NCBI GenBank assembly: GCA_946807835.1
Contig: OX327702.1
Coordinates: forward strand, 6,014,001 to 6,078,000
Length of the DNA: 64,000 nucleotides
Origin: Ailanthus altissimus
Lineage: Eukaryota; Streptophyta; Magnoliopsida; Sapindales; Simaroubaceae
Direction: 5' to 3'
A program made the translations under genes and the position numbers. Shown piece by piece: positions 47,401 to 58,327 of this stretch. Under the pieces are notes generated by a model. That model worked only from the letters and a program-made list of their open reading frames with translations, ran no database searches and was not told the origin of the DNA. The number at the start of each line of letters is the position of its first letter. The first letter of the stretch is position 1.

Positions 47401-50174
47401 TCACAAAATAGTGACTTCAGTTAAGTCCTTGCATAGGACGAACTTAACTGAGGGCAGTGGCTTAGTCAACATATCAGCAGAGTGTTTAGGTGACGCTATC
47501 TTTGTTAGACTAACTTCATCATGTTGGATAGTCTCTCGAATGTAATGGAGCCTTACATCAATGTGTTTCGACCTTTCGTGGAATACTTAATGCTTGCTTA
47601 GGTGTATGGCGCTCTGGCTGTCACAATATACACCGGTGTTTACATCTTCACTAGCCAATATCTCCACACATATGCCTTTTAACTACACGGCTTCCTTGAT
47701 AGCTTCACTAACAGCTATGTACTCCATCTCTGTAGTAGAGAGTGCAACCATATATTGTAGAACTAATCTCCAACATAGCTACACCCAAACACTGTGAATA
47801 CGTAGCCTGTCAATGATCTTCTGTTGTCTAGATCACCTACATAATCTGAGTCTACGTACCCTCTTACCATTTCATTGCTGTCCTCATCCCTCTTATATAT
47901 CAACTTATGAGTTGACATCCCCTTGAGATATCTTAGAATCCACTTTACTGCAAGCTAGTGATCTTTACCTGGATCTGCCATGTATATACTCACTACACTC
48001 ACAGCCTGTGCTATGTCTGATCTTAGGCAAAGCATTGCATACATGATGCTCCCCACAGCGCTTGCATACAGTACTTTACTCATCTGTAGTTTCTCTTTTT
48101 CAGATGTCGGTGACTGTGCTGCTTAAAGTCTGAAATGCATGGCCAAAAGAGTAGAGACATATCGCTGTTGGGACAAGAAGATAACATCTTTTCTTTTCCT
48201 CACAATATTCATACCCAAAATTCTCTTCGCTGCTCCCAAATCTTTCATTTCAAACTCGCCATTCAACTGCTTCTTGATCTTCTATATTTCTTTCATATTT
48301 TTGCATGTGATTAATATATCATAGACGTATAGAAGCAAATATATCATCCCACAAATTATGTTCTTAAAGTACACGCATCCGTCATACTTGCTCCTACTAA
48401 AGCCACAAGCCATCATAAAATCATCAAATCTCCTATACCACTGTCTAGGTGATTGCTTTAACCCGTATAATGACTTCTTTAGCAAACATGCATGACTTTC
48501 TTTTTTGGGTTCCTCGAACCCTTACGGCTGTGCCATGTATATCGTCTCTTCAAGCTCTCCATGTAGAAAAGCTATCTTTATATCTATCTGTTCTAGATGT
48601 AAATCAAGGTTTGCACACATGGCTAACAAAATCTTAATAAATGTGTGCTTGACAACTAGAGAGAATATCTTATGAAAATTGACTCTCTCTTTCTAAGTAA
48701 AACCTTGTGCTACTAACTTAGCTTTGAATCTTGTAGACTCAATCCCTGGTATCCCCTCTTTCACCTTATACACCCACTTGCACCCGACTAACCTTTTTTT
48801 AGGTCTCTCCACTAACTTTCAGGTATTGTTCTTCCTAAGAGAACTAATTTCTTCTTCCATGACTTGCTGCCATTCTTTCTTGTTTTCACTCTTCATAGCC
48901 TCACCATATGTCCTAGGCTCATCATACTCAAGAGTGTAAGAAGAATTAAAAGCATGAGCAACTAAGTCTGCTTGTGCATACTTAACTGGTGGGTTAATCA
49001 TTCTTCTTAGCCTGTCTCTAGCTAATTGGTACTCTTCAAGTTCAATCTCATGAGTCCTAGTCTTTCTTTGGGTGGACATAGAGGAACTTGTTGGTGTTCT
49101 TGGTTTATTTTCAAGGATTTCCTCATTGAAGTGTTGATCTTAGGGCATATCAGATCTACTTTCAGGCTCCACTTTAACTTCTATTGACTCGGGTGCTGAG
49201 TCTTTCTTGGGTACATGTTATTTTTTTTCATCGTCTTATGAGAATTTTAGCATCATCATCTCATCGAACATCACGTCACAGCTTATGATACTCCTTGGTG
49301 GTGTCAAATCTTTACACCACACCTTGTATTCCTTCACTCATTCGGGATATCCTATGAATACTCATTTGATAGCTCTAGGTTCCAACTTCCCCTCCTTAAC
49401 ATGTACAAATGCAGGGCAACCAAATATTCTGAGGTGGTCATACTTCGGAGGATTACCAGACTATTTCTTTTCTAGCATCTTAAAGTCAATTGCTGAGAAG
49501 GGACTTCTATTAATCAAGTAAGCTGCAGTTACTACAGCTTCTCCCCAGAATGTCTTGGACATCTTCATATTGGTAAACATGCATCTAACCCTTTCAAGTA
49601 GGGTTCTGTTCATCCTCTCAACTACGTCATTTTGGTGTGGCGTTCATCTTACTATTCTATGCCTTGCAATCCCATGCTTGGCACAAAATTCATCAAACTC
49701 TCTATTGCAAAATTCGAGGCTGTTGTCAGTCCTTAGCCTCTTTACCATTTTGCCAGTTTGATTTTTAACAAGAGCCTTCCAAGTCTTGAATACTTCAAAT
49801 GCTTGATCCTTACTCTTCAATACATAAACCCATAGTTTCCTTGAATAGTCATCAATTAAGCTGAGAAAATATCTGGCACCACCACGAGTAGCTGTCTGAG
49901 CTGGTCCCCAAAGATCCGAGTGTCTGTAGTCAAGAGTCCCCTTAGTCTTGTGCTCTTCGGTACTAAACCTCACTCTATGTGCTTTCTCAAGCATACAATG
50001 CTCACAAAACTCTAAGGATAGGAATTTATCTTCACCAAATGCCTTTTGACTAAATAACTCATTTAGCTTTCTCTCGCCTAGGTGTACTAGTCTAAGATGC
50101 CAACGCTTGGTTTGCATACTCTCATCATCTATAGAGAATAGCGCAGAATCACTCATAACTTTACCCTTAAGCAC
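47401..50174 (-). pseudogene. Copia integrase, reverse transcriptase and RNase H remnant
   Basis: The integrase N-terminal zinc region (WHLRLVHLGERKLNELF, CEHCMLEKAH) and core (HSDLWGPAQTATRGGARY, DDYSRKLWVYVLKSKDQAF, RTDNSLEFCNREFDEFC) are in an open 176-codon piece, 49644-50174. The DDE aspartates are visible. RT start sequence lies at 48819-49079 (EPRTYGEAMKSENKKEWQQ). A further RT piece is at 48282-48485 (LYGLKQSPRQWYRRFDDFM; the catalytic YVDD reads YVYD). RNase H and the end follow at about 47660-47401 (SKHIDV, HSADMLTKPLP, stop at 47401-47403). Frameshifts and stops between pieces make it non-functional. Confidence 0.85.
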
Positions 50175-50195
50175 ATAAACACCTTTGCACTTCTC

Positions 50196-51275
50196 TCATC
50201 TCATCACTACTATGGAACCCTTTAAAACTCTTAAAATTCCCCCGTCGATCCTGATGGAACACCCATTTTGGTCTAAAGTCCCTAGTGAGATCAAGTTTCT
50301 CGTCAAGTCAGGAACATACCTAACATCTGTCAACTCTCTCACTCGTCCATCATGTAGCCTAAGTTTAATACTACCAATTCTCATCATCTGACATGCAACG
50401 TCATTACCCATTAGGACCTTACCACCACTAATAGGCTGGAAATTTGTAAACCAAGACTTGTTCGGGCATATGTAAAAAGTGCAACCAGAATCAAGAACCC
50501 ATTGTTCAAAATTCTTGCCATCAGTAACGACGAGTGTCTCTGCGCTATCATAGCTATCATCATAGGCAAATGCAGCATCTGCTTTCTTATTGTCATATGC
50601 TCTCTTCTCCGGATAGTCCTTTATGAAGTGTCCATTTTTTTTACAACAATAACATTTCCTAGGAGTCCTAGACTTCAATCTTGAGCCTTTTTTCTTCCCA
50701 TCTCTATATGAGGGCCTTCTTCTTACAGATAAGCTTTTTACATTGCCCTTAATCTGCTTCCCTAATAACTTTGAGTTTAATGATGATTTCACATCACTTA
50801 TCCTTAAACTTTCTCTGTCGTAAAGTAGCGTATCAACAAAGCTCTCATAACTCTCGGGGAGTGAACTCAGTAGGATAATTGCTCTATCTTCATCTTCTAT
50901 CTTGATGTTGATAGACTCAAGATCAAGGATGCTCTTATTGAAGGCGTCTATATGATCTTTCATCGGCGTCCCTTCTGACATGGACAGCTGATACAGCTTC
51001 TTCTTTATATGTAATTTGTTGGCAAATGATTTCCTCATATAAAGAGAGTCAAGCTTCTTCCAAAGACTTATCGTCGTCGTCTCACCTGCTACTTCCCTTA
51101 GTACGTCATCACTCAATGACAGAACGATTGTGCTATGAGTTCTTTCTTGAATGTTCTTTCTTTCTGCTTCAGCTTTAGATAACTCTAGCATCTTCTCTTC
51201 ATCACTAGATGAAGTTGCAGTCTCCTCTAGTACCGAACCAAGCCTTTGGCTCACCAATAACGCCTTAACCTTCAT
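50196..51275 (-). pseudogene. Copia gag and protease (359 codons open)
   Basis: A gag of the UBN2 type (WKKLDSLYMRKSFANKLHIK, LYQLSMSEGTPMKDHIDAFN) is followed by a zinc knuckle CYCCKKNGHFIKDYPE in which the last ligand Cys is Tyr. The protease follows (WVLDSGCTFYICPNKSWF, LTDVRYVPDLTRNLISLGTL); the DSG active site is kept. Gag packages RNA and protease matures the polyprotein. The frame ends in a stop at 50193-50195, and pol resumes in the next open piece at 50174. Normally gag-pol is one frame in copia, so this is an inactivating stop. Confidence 0.85.
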
Positions 51276-51369
51276 CTTTCACAGATTGAAGTTATTCGTA
51301 CCGTTGAATTTCTCTACCTCATACTTGGGTGTGGCTATGTCTACTTAGAACCAAGCTCTGATACCAGTT

Positions 51370-52045
51370 TGTTAAAGTGGAAGCACACAAATAAGCAAAA
51401 TCACTCAAGCAATATATGCAGAACAAGTAATTAAGGAATAAAGAGAAAAAAGGGTAGAAGAACACACAAAGAATTACGTGGTTCGACAACTTGCCTACGT
51501 CTATGATGGATCAAGATCACACTCTTGTCTTATTATGAATCACAAGGCACTCACAAAGTATGCCTTTTACAAAAAAGATCACAAAGAAATCTTTCTCTTT
51601 CACTCTAGGAATTTTCTCTCATAAAGAACCACAAAGATTGTTGATGATCACTTAAATTATGTTTACAAGCTAATTGAGAGCCTTTATATAGGCTTTGAGA
51701 TGTCTTAGTTTACTCTAAACGTATAGGAGTCGTTTTAGGGAGTCTTGAAGTAAGTGGGAGACGAAATAAAGAAGTTTCCTTATTTCGGGATACTGTTCAC
51801 GTCTCTAGTGCTGCGGCACTGGCGCACCCGTCTGAGCATTGCGGTGCTCGTCTTCTGGCGCAGCAGTGCTCAGGTGTTGGATTGGGCGTCGTAGCGCCCA
51901 TGCCTGGTCACTGTAGCACTGGCACCTGATGTGCCCCTCTTCATTTTCTGCCTTTTTTCGCGTCTGTCTTCAATTCTTGCGTATTTTATGTACTTGACTT
52001 AATCTTTAAGTTATATTTTAATTATTTTTAATTAATATTCTCATA
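51370..52045 (-). repeat. 5' LTR of the copia element
   Basis: Homologous over its full length with 46613-47331; ends TTAACA next to the primer site. GC-rich cluster at 51800-51930, TATATAAAGG at about 51681-51690. Confidence 0.85.
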
Positions 52046-54329
52046 AATTCTTTTGAACATATTTTATTGGAGAAAATCTTTCACAATATTATTTTTATAG
52101 GATTATTTATATTTCTTATGAATCATAATTAGTTGGTTTATTAAATGATGAGATACCATTAAATGATTTCATAAACAACATGGTGGGAATAACACTTTAT
52201 AAGATTTTCTCGCAACGAGAGAGACGATGATGTTACTTGAGAGATATTTAATAACTAGGGCTTGGCAATGATTGTACCTAAAAGTAAAAAAGAGGCTAAT
52301 GCATCATTTCGCATATGATTCTGCCACGTGATATCATCCTAAAATCCATCACCAACATTAACTTATTTTTCAGCTTTAGTTTTATTCTTTCATTCGTATA
52401 TAAGAGTTGTTACTTGTATTCATACCATTGCCCTTATGATAAGAAATAATTTTGGTAGGGTAGTGTTTACGAATACATGCAGGGGTCAAAGAGTAGAAAT
52501 ATAACTCCTGCAACTCGTACCGAGTCTATTCAAGTAAAGTTAGGAGCCGATCTGGGTTCGCATTATTTATTAAGAAAAATGTTGTGTTTAGTCATTAAGT
52601 AAAAATGATCAAGGTAAGACTTGAACTTTGAGCTTAAAGTTACAAGTTTGACATGATAATTCCCTGCAGAAAAGGAGAGCGAGTCCCAAGTGATATTTTA
52701 GGTCCCTGGTGATTTTTTACGATAAGGTGTAATGGTGCCACTTGAAAGATATATTTAGAACTTGGGTTTGGGGATGATTGGACCTACTTTCTATGTCTTT
52801 GGATTGGACCCTAAGAGTAAATATGAAGCCGAGACATCGTTTCTTTTATGATTCTGCCACCGAGGTGTTATCCCAAAACCGGTCAGCATCACCAACGTTA
52901 ACTTTAGTTTATTCTTCCATTTTTATTATAAGAGTTTTCACTCGGATCTATAACATTGTTCTTGAGATAAAATGTAATTTTGTATTGTTTACGAATATAT
53001 GCAAAGATCAAAGCGTAAAAATATATATTTTAAAAGTAAAATTATAAATGTACTTGTGTTTACAATCAAATAATAAAAATTGACATTTACTTCTATTTTA
53101 GTAAAAGTTTTGAGTTTAAATTCATTTTTTCCTATATCAAAAATCTTGAGTTTAAATTCTTTCTCTATCACATTAAAAAAAATTATAAAATAAAAATCTC
53201 GAGTTCAAATTCAAATTCTCTTTTAAACTAAATTTTTACCTAAGTTTTTACTAGTATATGATTGGTAATTATTAAAAAAATAATAAAAAAATAAATTTTG
53301 ACCATCCATACCTAATATAAAATACATATAAAAAATTCTTAAAAATTTATATAAAATTTAACTTAGGAGGATTTTCATTCCCAAAATCAAATACCTCTTA
53401 TAATAAATACTTATTACCGTATACTCAATTTAGTGTTTATCCAAATAAAGCTCGAGTCCAACTTGAGTTTGCATTATTCATTAAAAGAAAATGATCTTTT
53501 TATTCATTTAGAGAAAATGATAAAGATAAGACTTTGAACTTTGGACTTAGTCCATCCCTAGTTGATAAAGTACATATATATATATATATATTTATATTTA
53601 CAATGAGAAACTGTTCTTATGTTAACGGGAAAATAGAATTATAAGGTTGCTCCTTCAAGGAGATCTATGATCACAAACAATGTTCAAGATAGACGCAATA
53701 TATGTTATCATGTTTTTCAAAATAAAAAAGAAAAAATTATAATATTTTAAGTAATAAGCGTCTGTGGACTCAAATAAAGTACTATCACATGTATATTTAT
53801 TTCTAAAATGATCAAACATGAAGGATTTTAAAAAATATATGCACATTTTATAATCTCTCACTACATAGTTTTATTACCTTCTTCATGATAGACGCAATAT
53901 AAATTAAACTATTTAAATCTCTCCTAATCTTAGCATGAGCTTGTGTTGTGTTAAAAGATTTTACACTTGAACAAAGTGACACCCACAAATAGTTATAGTT
54001 ATATATTTATTTAAAATAAAGGATAATTATGAGATAGGAATTAATATTCCGAAAATGATATGAATTACTTAGACAAAAAGTTTTCCTAGTGCAATATTTC
54101 TATTCATATATAGTACGTAATAGTAATACATACAGCTTCCTATTTCTACGTTCTTCTCTTACTATACAAATCTGTAGGAAAAAGGGTTTATTATTTTGCC
54201 TACAAATATTTGCCATACTCCCATATTCAAAGCTCGCACACTTTTTCTTTTTATTGCTCGGCTTCTGGGTTTTTGTCGAGCGATTATTACATTATTAACA
54301 AGCATGAGAAGGAACTCTAGACACCGCCA
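52046..54329. other. Spacer with duplicated non-coding modules
   Basis: No gene. The modules at about 52225-52500 and 52730-53010 are diverged copies about 505 bp apart (TGATTCTGCCACGTGATATC against TGATTCTGCCACCGAGGTGT; GTTTACGAATACATGCA against GTTTACGAATATATGCA). A further block at about 52528-52655 recurs at about 53440-53565 (GGGTTCGCATTATTTATTAA against GAGTTTGCATTATTCATTAA; TAAGACTTGAACTTTG against TAAGACTTTGAACTTTG). The rest is AT-rich, with a short (TA)n at about 53574-53592. Confidence 0.6.
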
Positions 54330-54425
54330 CTTTGATGCAATTCCCTTCCAGATGAGTTCATATTTGACGTATTGATTTAGAGTCCCTGCACGTTTTCTTA
54401 TTTCACTTAAAAAAACTGCTCATAA
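54330..54425 (+). pseudogene. F-box motif fragment
   Basis: CCTTCCAGATGAGTTCATATTTGACGTATTGA and GAGTCCCTGCACGTTTTCTTATTTCACTT match the F-box start at 28806-28880 of the disrupted gene (CCTGATGAGATCATATTTGACATGTTGG, GAGTCCCTGCCCGACATCTTATTTC). Translation gives LPDEFIFDVLI and then a stop. Beyond about 54425 no similarity is visible. It is a relic of a second F-box copy. Confidence 0.65.
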
Positions 54426-56234
54426 AAAACTGTAGAATAATGTTAGCACAATATGGAATCTAGTATTGGACCTAGCTTATATAGAAGCTCAAGTTTGTAA
54501 TACAGGTGAAAAGGTTCCATTGGCATAAAGCTAAAACTAGTGACCGAGAGTAAAATGTCTCAAAGCAAAAAGAAAAAGAAAAGTATTAGTTTTAAGAACA
54601 TTATCTATTGATTCTGCAAATCTCTGAAGATATATTGTAACTGATGGTGTGCAAATAAACAGGTGGGTAGTGATGGTAGTGAAGTTGATAAAATTTTCCC
54701 CTTATTTTTGGTTTTATAATAATCTTCATACAGCTAAAATTAGTTATTAAATGGCTAAGTAGTAGATCATATGTTACTGAAAATGATTATCGAGGGAGTA
54801 CACTCTCAAAGAACTAAATAACTGAAAGAAATTGAAAATGCTGTCAACCGTGGAAGGCATGAATTAACAAGTAGGATTGTCTAAATTATGAACTAACATA
54901 ATATTAGAGTCGAGCTTTGTGTCCGACCTCCGTTTTGCTTATTATGATTTGATCAAATTTTTGTTTCAACCAATCAATTTGCTGGCCTATTTTGTAGCAT
55001 CAGTCTCAGGTGAGAGGCATGATAAGACTTCGTTAAGGGTTTCAAGTAACAGCATGAATGCGAATATGTTTCAGGTTGCAAATTTTGCAGCCAAGATCAT
55101 AGCATTAAGTGGCATGCATGCAAAGAAGGATCACGATTCTTTCAAGTTGGTTGCTTCTGAGATACAGATGCAATCTAACACCTTCATTTCAATCCACTTG
55201 TTAGATTTACATCCTCCCACAAAATGGTAAATTGTGTTTGCATGATGACAATAACTTGAGCAACACTTTTGTAAACGTAGCACCATGTCATTAACAGCAT
55301 TCAGTTTTGCCTTGGATTCCATTCGCTGAAGTGATCAATAAGGTTAAGACACAGCTCCTAAACAGCAAACGAAGACAGTGATGAACAAGCCATCAGTACA
55401 ATCAAATAAAAAATGCAATATGATAAGAAACATATAGTAATAATATCATAATCAATTACTCCACTTGTTTAGAATTTGATACATATCCTTCAGATATCCT
55501 ACAAATTAAGAAGAAGCCCTCTGGAAGCTATGATAAGTTGTTTTGAATGGGCAAAGGGAATAGAATATGTTACTGTCTAAAAGCTGATGGCGACCATCAA
55601 ATGAGACATAACGTGTAAATTTAATGTGGCTCGCATTTTCCTTTTCAGTTCGATATCTATGATCGAGAGATTTTGTAGAGTATAGAATGATGATGAACAG
55701 GTGTAATTAGAGAGCTTTTAATAGATTCTTCATTTACAGAGTTCAGCTTCAAGCACACTGAACCGCTGTTTCACGGCGACAGATTTGTGATGTGGGATTT
55801 TTCTCTCAGTATTTAACAAGAGTGTCACAAATAATTTTGGTGAGAATCTTTTATATAATTAGCTAGCGAAGATCTCAGTCTTCTTTGAAAAAGCAGTCAA
55901 CATCGAGACATCAATGTTTATGTAAAGCAAGCTCCTACATGATGATTGGTTTTTGAAGAACAGAATCAAAACTATGATTCCAAGTTAGAGCACCTTATCA
56001 TCACTTTATACTATATGTAGCCCCCTACACCATATCAGCCCCCACTTAGGGAATAATTCATATTTGCTTTTAGAGCCATTATAAATTCCTGTCATCATGC
56101 AAATGGACCTCAACCTCTCCCTTTTACAGCTTATAAAGCTTCCAAATATCGATCAATTATTACATTTTTTCTTCGCTCTCTTATCTCTTTATTATTTTCT
56201 TCCGAGTGTTCATCTTTGTTGCGTCTCCATATTG
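54426..56234. other. Upstream region of MIR2111, no protein gene supported
   Basis: Moderately AT-rich DNA. A 103-codon frame on + (54919-55230) and a 63-codon frame on - (55131-55322) overlap. The latter follows an AG (TTGATCACTTCAG) and starts MESKAKLNAVNDMVLRLQ, which reads like a helix of a real protein, but no second exon or family is recognised. Part of this stretch should contain the MIR2111 promoter. Confidence 0.35.
56131..56138 (+). promoter_or_regulatory. Candidate TATA box of MIR2111
   Basis: TTATAAAG in the context CAGCTTATAAAGCTTCC stands 104 bp upstream of the hairpin, a plausible distance for a pri-miRNA start at about 56160. I looked for the phosphate-response element GNATATNC nearby and did not find it. 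Confidence 0.3.
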
Positions 56235-56325
56235 GTGAGGACCGGGTAATCTGCATCCTGAGGTCTGGATTAGCATATATATTTGTTGTATCTAGTCCTC
56301 AGGGATGCAGATTACCTTTTCCTTA
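56235..56325 (+). ncRNA. MIR2111: MIR2111 microRNA precursor
   Basis: The 5' arm holds TAATCTGCATCCTGAGGTCTG (56247-56267), which matches the miR2111-5p family sequence as I remember it (TAATCTGCATCCTGAGGTTTA and a ...GGTCTA variant), differing at the last base. The 3' arm at 56295-56316 holds GTCCTCAGGGATGCAGATTA plus CC, the star strand. The arms pair with one bulged G, a short AT-rich loop (about 56272-56293) and lower-stem pairing GTGAGGA/CCTTAC. Known role in other plants: a mobile, phosphate- and nitrogen-responsive miRNA that represses kelch-repeat F-box genes (TML in legumes, At3g27150 in Arabidopsis). Transcribed towards the dynein light chain gene, which lies on the other strand 380 bp away. 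Confidence 0.92.
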
Positions 56326-56704
56326 CGAGCAATATAAAGCTTGCTGCTAGTACTAAAGCTACTAGCTAAACTACTTATGTTGCCAACTCTGCAGATAGCA
56401 CTTTTTTTTTTTTTTATTTTTGCTCTTTTTTGTATTCGTTATTTTTCCATCATTGAATTTGCATGTTGTTTTCCTTCTTCTATGAAAGTTCATGCGTTTA
56501 TGTTAAAATCCATGTTTAAAAACATCAATTCGTGGCCTAGCCAGGAGGCAGCCAAATTTTATAAATGAAATATTTTCAGCTCTATAAAGACCAAGATACA
56601 CATGCTGCTTGTACGCAAAAATATTTAATCCATGAACATGGTACATGATAAAGAATAGTGTTCCAACACAAATTTTATGTATGCCTTGGTATAAATCTTT
56701 AGCT

Positions 56705-57708
56705 CTAGTCATAAGGTCTATGGATCATCTTTCTTGGTTTTTTTTGCAGCACTCCAATGGCTTCTTCCTTGCTTTCAGCGAAGTCCTTGCCGTCCTTGAA
56801 GGTGAGATACTCCATCATCTCCACACGGAAGAAAATAAAACTTCCACTTAAATGTGTAATGCAAGATCCATAGTCTTTGCCTACCACACAATGCCATGCT
56901 GGCCCATATGCTTCGTCAAATTTCTATTTAGTCAGTTGCATATCAGCTTAGACTGTAAATTTTAGAGTAGAAGCTCCTTAAACACCTTAGTTCTTGAGTT
57001 AATAAACTTTGTGCCAGAAGCTAAAATTATTCATAAAAAGTTCTTTCTTTTACAATTTTTTTTTCATCTTTTTCCCTGCTTGGGGAGTTAGTCTGCAGGG
57101 GAAACTTAGTATACAAGAACAGAATTTTTAGGGGCATTCTACGATCATGACTGCTTCATCATATGTTATACAAGGTAAAAAGATTTAGATAATCCATTAT
57201 TTTAGTTTCTTTCATCCAAATTGATTGGGTCATATGATTCAAAGCAGATGACATGATAATGATGACTTGATGACATTGTTAATTGTTAAGATATTACACA
57301 AAAAGTTAAAGGTGGAAGGATTGTGATTAGACAGCAAAGTGAAACTTTGGATCTTTAGTGCTTTGCTGATCTTTTAAGAAAATACTTTCTAGTTAGCCTT
57401 CCGCTAGACATGAATCATTTTTCTGGTTAGCTTTCCTCTGGACATGCATACTTTTGATCCACTAGTCACCTACTTTATCACTTCCTTTATTTAATTAATA
57501 ACCAAGCTAACATGTATTGATATTCACATTTTCTGGTAAAGATTAAGATTCTGAGGGGTAAAATAAAAACTTGTTTGATGTAATGAGCAATAGATTGACA
57601 ATCTGAGACCTCATGTATATCAAGAGCCTGATAAGCCAACTCCATCACATGATTCTGCAGCTCCTCTGGCATGTCGATGTCTCGTACCACAGCTTTTCCT
57701 TCAAGCAT
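56705..57708 (-). CDS. Dynein light chain, LC8 type (two exons)
   Basis: Exon 1 is complement 57571-57708 (46 codons) and exon 2 complement 56705-56923 (72 codons plus stop TAG). The 647-bp intron is GT-AG. The product has 118 residues. It starts MLEGKAVVRDIDMPEELQN, as plant LC8 proteins do, then YQALDIHEVSDCQSIAHYIK, KFDEAYGPAWHCVVGKDYGS, THLSGSFIFFRVEMMEYL (the strand that forms the ligand groove and dimer) and a charged tail of about 30 residues ending KMIHRPYD, beyond the usual 90-residue fold. LC8 is a small cytosolic dimer that binds short peptides of many partners. Flowering plants lack dynein heavy chains, so here it would act as a hub protein rather than in a motor. Intact; no odd codons seen. 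Confidence 0.95.
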
Positions 57709-57777
57709 CTTGATGAGAAAAGAGAGACAAGGTACTACTACTATACAAGTGAATGCACGGGAAAGCCTCTAATTGCC

Positions 57778-57785
57778 TTTATATA
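57778..57785 (-). promoter_or_regulatory. TATA box of the dynein light chain gene
   Basis: The complement reads GACTATATAAAGGC, a near-consensus plant TATA box 70 bp upstream of the ATG. It predicts a start of transcription near 57750 and a 5' UTR of roughly 40 nt with a CT-rich end (TTGTCTCTCTTTTCTCATCAAG). Confidence 0.65.
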
Positions 57786-58327
57786 GTCAAAAGTGAAAAA
57801 CAAATTGTTCAGAAAATAGGAAAATCTGGTGATGGAGGTTAAAAGCAATGTGATGATATTTCTTATTTGCCAATTTCGCATCTTGACTATAAAAATTGAA
57901 ATTTTTGTAAGCATTTGGAACTATTAAATCAACACAGTTGTAAGTAAAAATATCTTTCTGAGGCACTGATTGCATACTATTGCAACATTCTACTTGCAGC
58001 AAATCCCCAGCAAGCATGTTGCTGAAAAATGAGACTTCACACAAAATATGGGGTAGTTTTTCGACTTTTTGGTGCTTCAAGTTTCTCGTGCTACTAATAT
58101 GAGAGGGCTATTATTGGTCATTGGCAACGATGCACAAAGATTGCAGCCACAAGTGATTGATGCCTTCTTTGTTGATTCTCTTTTGGTTGGTTCGATGTGG
58201 TCCGGAGTTACATTAACATGACCAAATAGTTTGGACAAAAGGTTTGTTTGAACTCTAGTAGCTTGTGGCTGCTAATGAATTTGTACAAAGACCATTCGTT
58301 CGCAGAGCCATAAAAGAGTAATCTTTC
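57786..58327. other. Upstream region of the dynein light chain gene
   Basis: No gene supported. A 97-codon - strand frame (57787-58080) starts upstream of the TATA box and reads into it, so it is more likely chance than an exon. Confidence 0.4.

Larger units (their letters stand above)
46613..52045 (-). mobile_element. Full-length Ty1/copia element (Tork/Tnt1-like), inactivated
   Basis: LTRs at 46613-47331 (3' LTR) and 51370-52045 (5' LTR) enclose gag-pol on the - strand. The primer site TGGTATCAGAGC (complement at 51355-51366) stands 3 bp inside the 5' LTR. The polypurine tract AAGGAGGGGATT (complement at 47332-47343) borders the 3' LTR. The 3' LTR is longer because a TTCTTTATTTTGGGATAC block is doubled. 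The LTRs differ by many substitutions, and no 5-bp target duplication remains (TAGTT against AATTC), so insertion is old. Confidence 0.9.

Noticed and set aside
50185..50684. + strand frames opposite copia gag, and similar ones at 47594-49761
   Set aside because: They are the reverse complement of gag-pol sequence.
57787..58080. 97-codon - strand frame upstream of the dynein light chain gene
   Set aside because: It would run across the gene's promoter region and shows no known motif.
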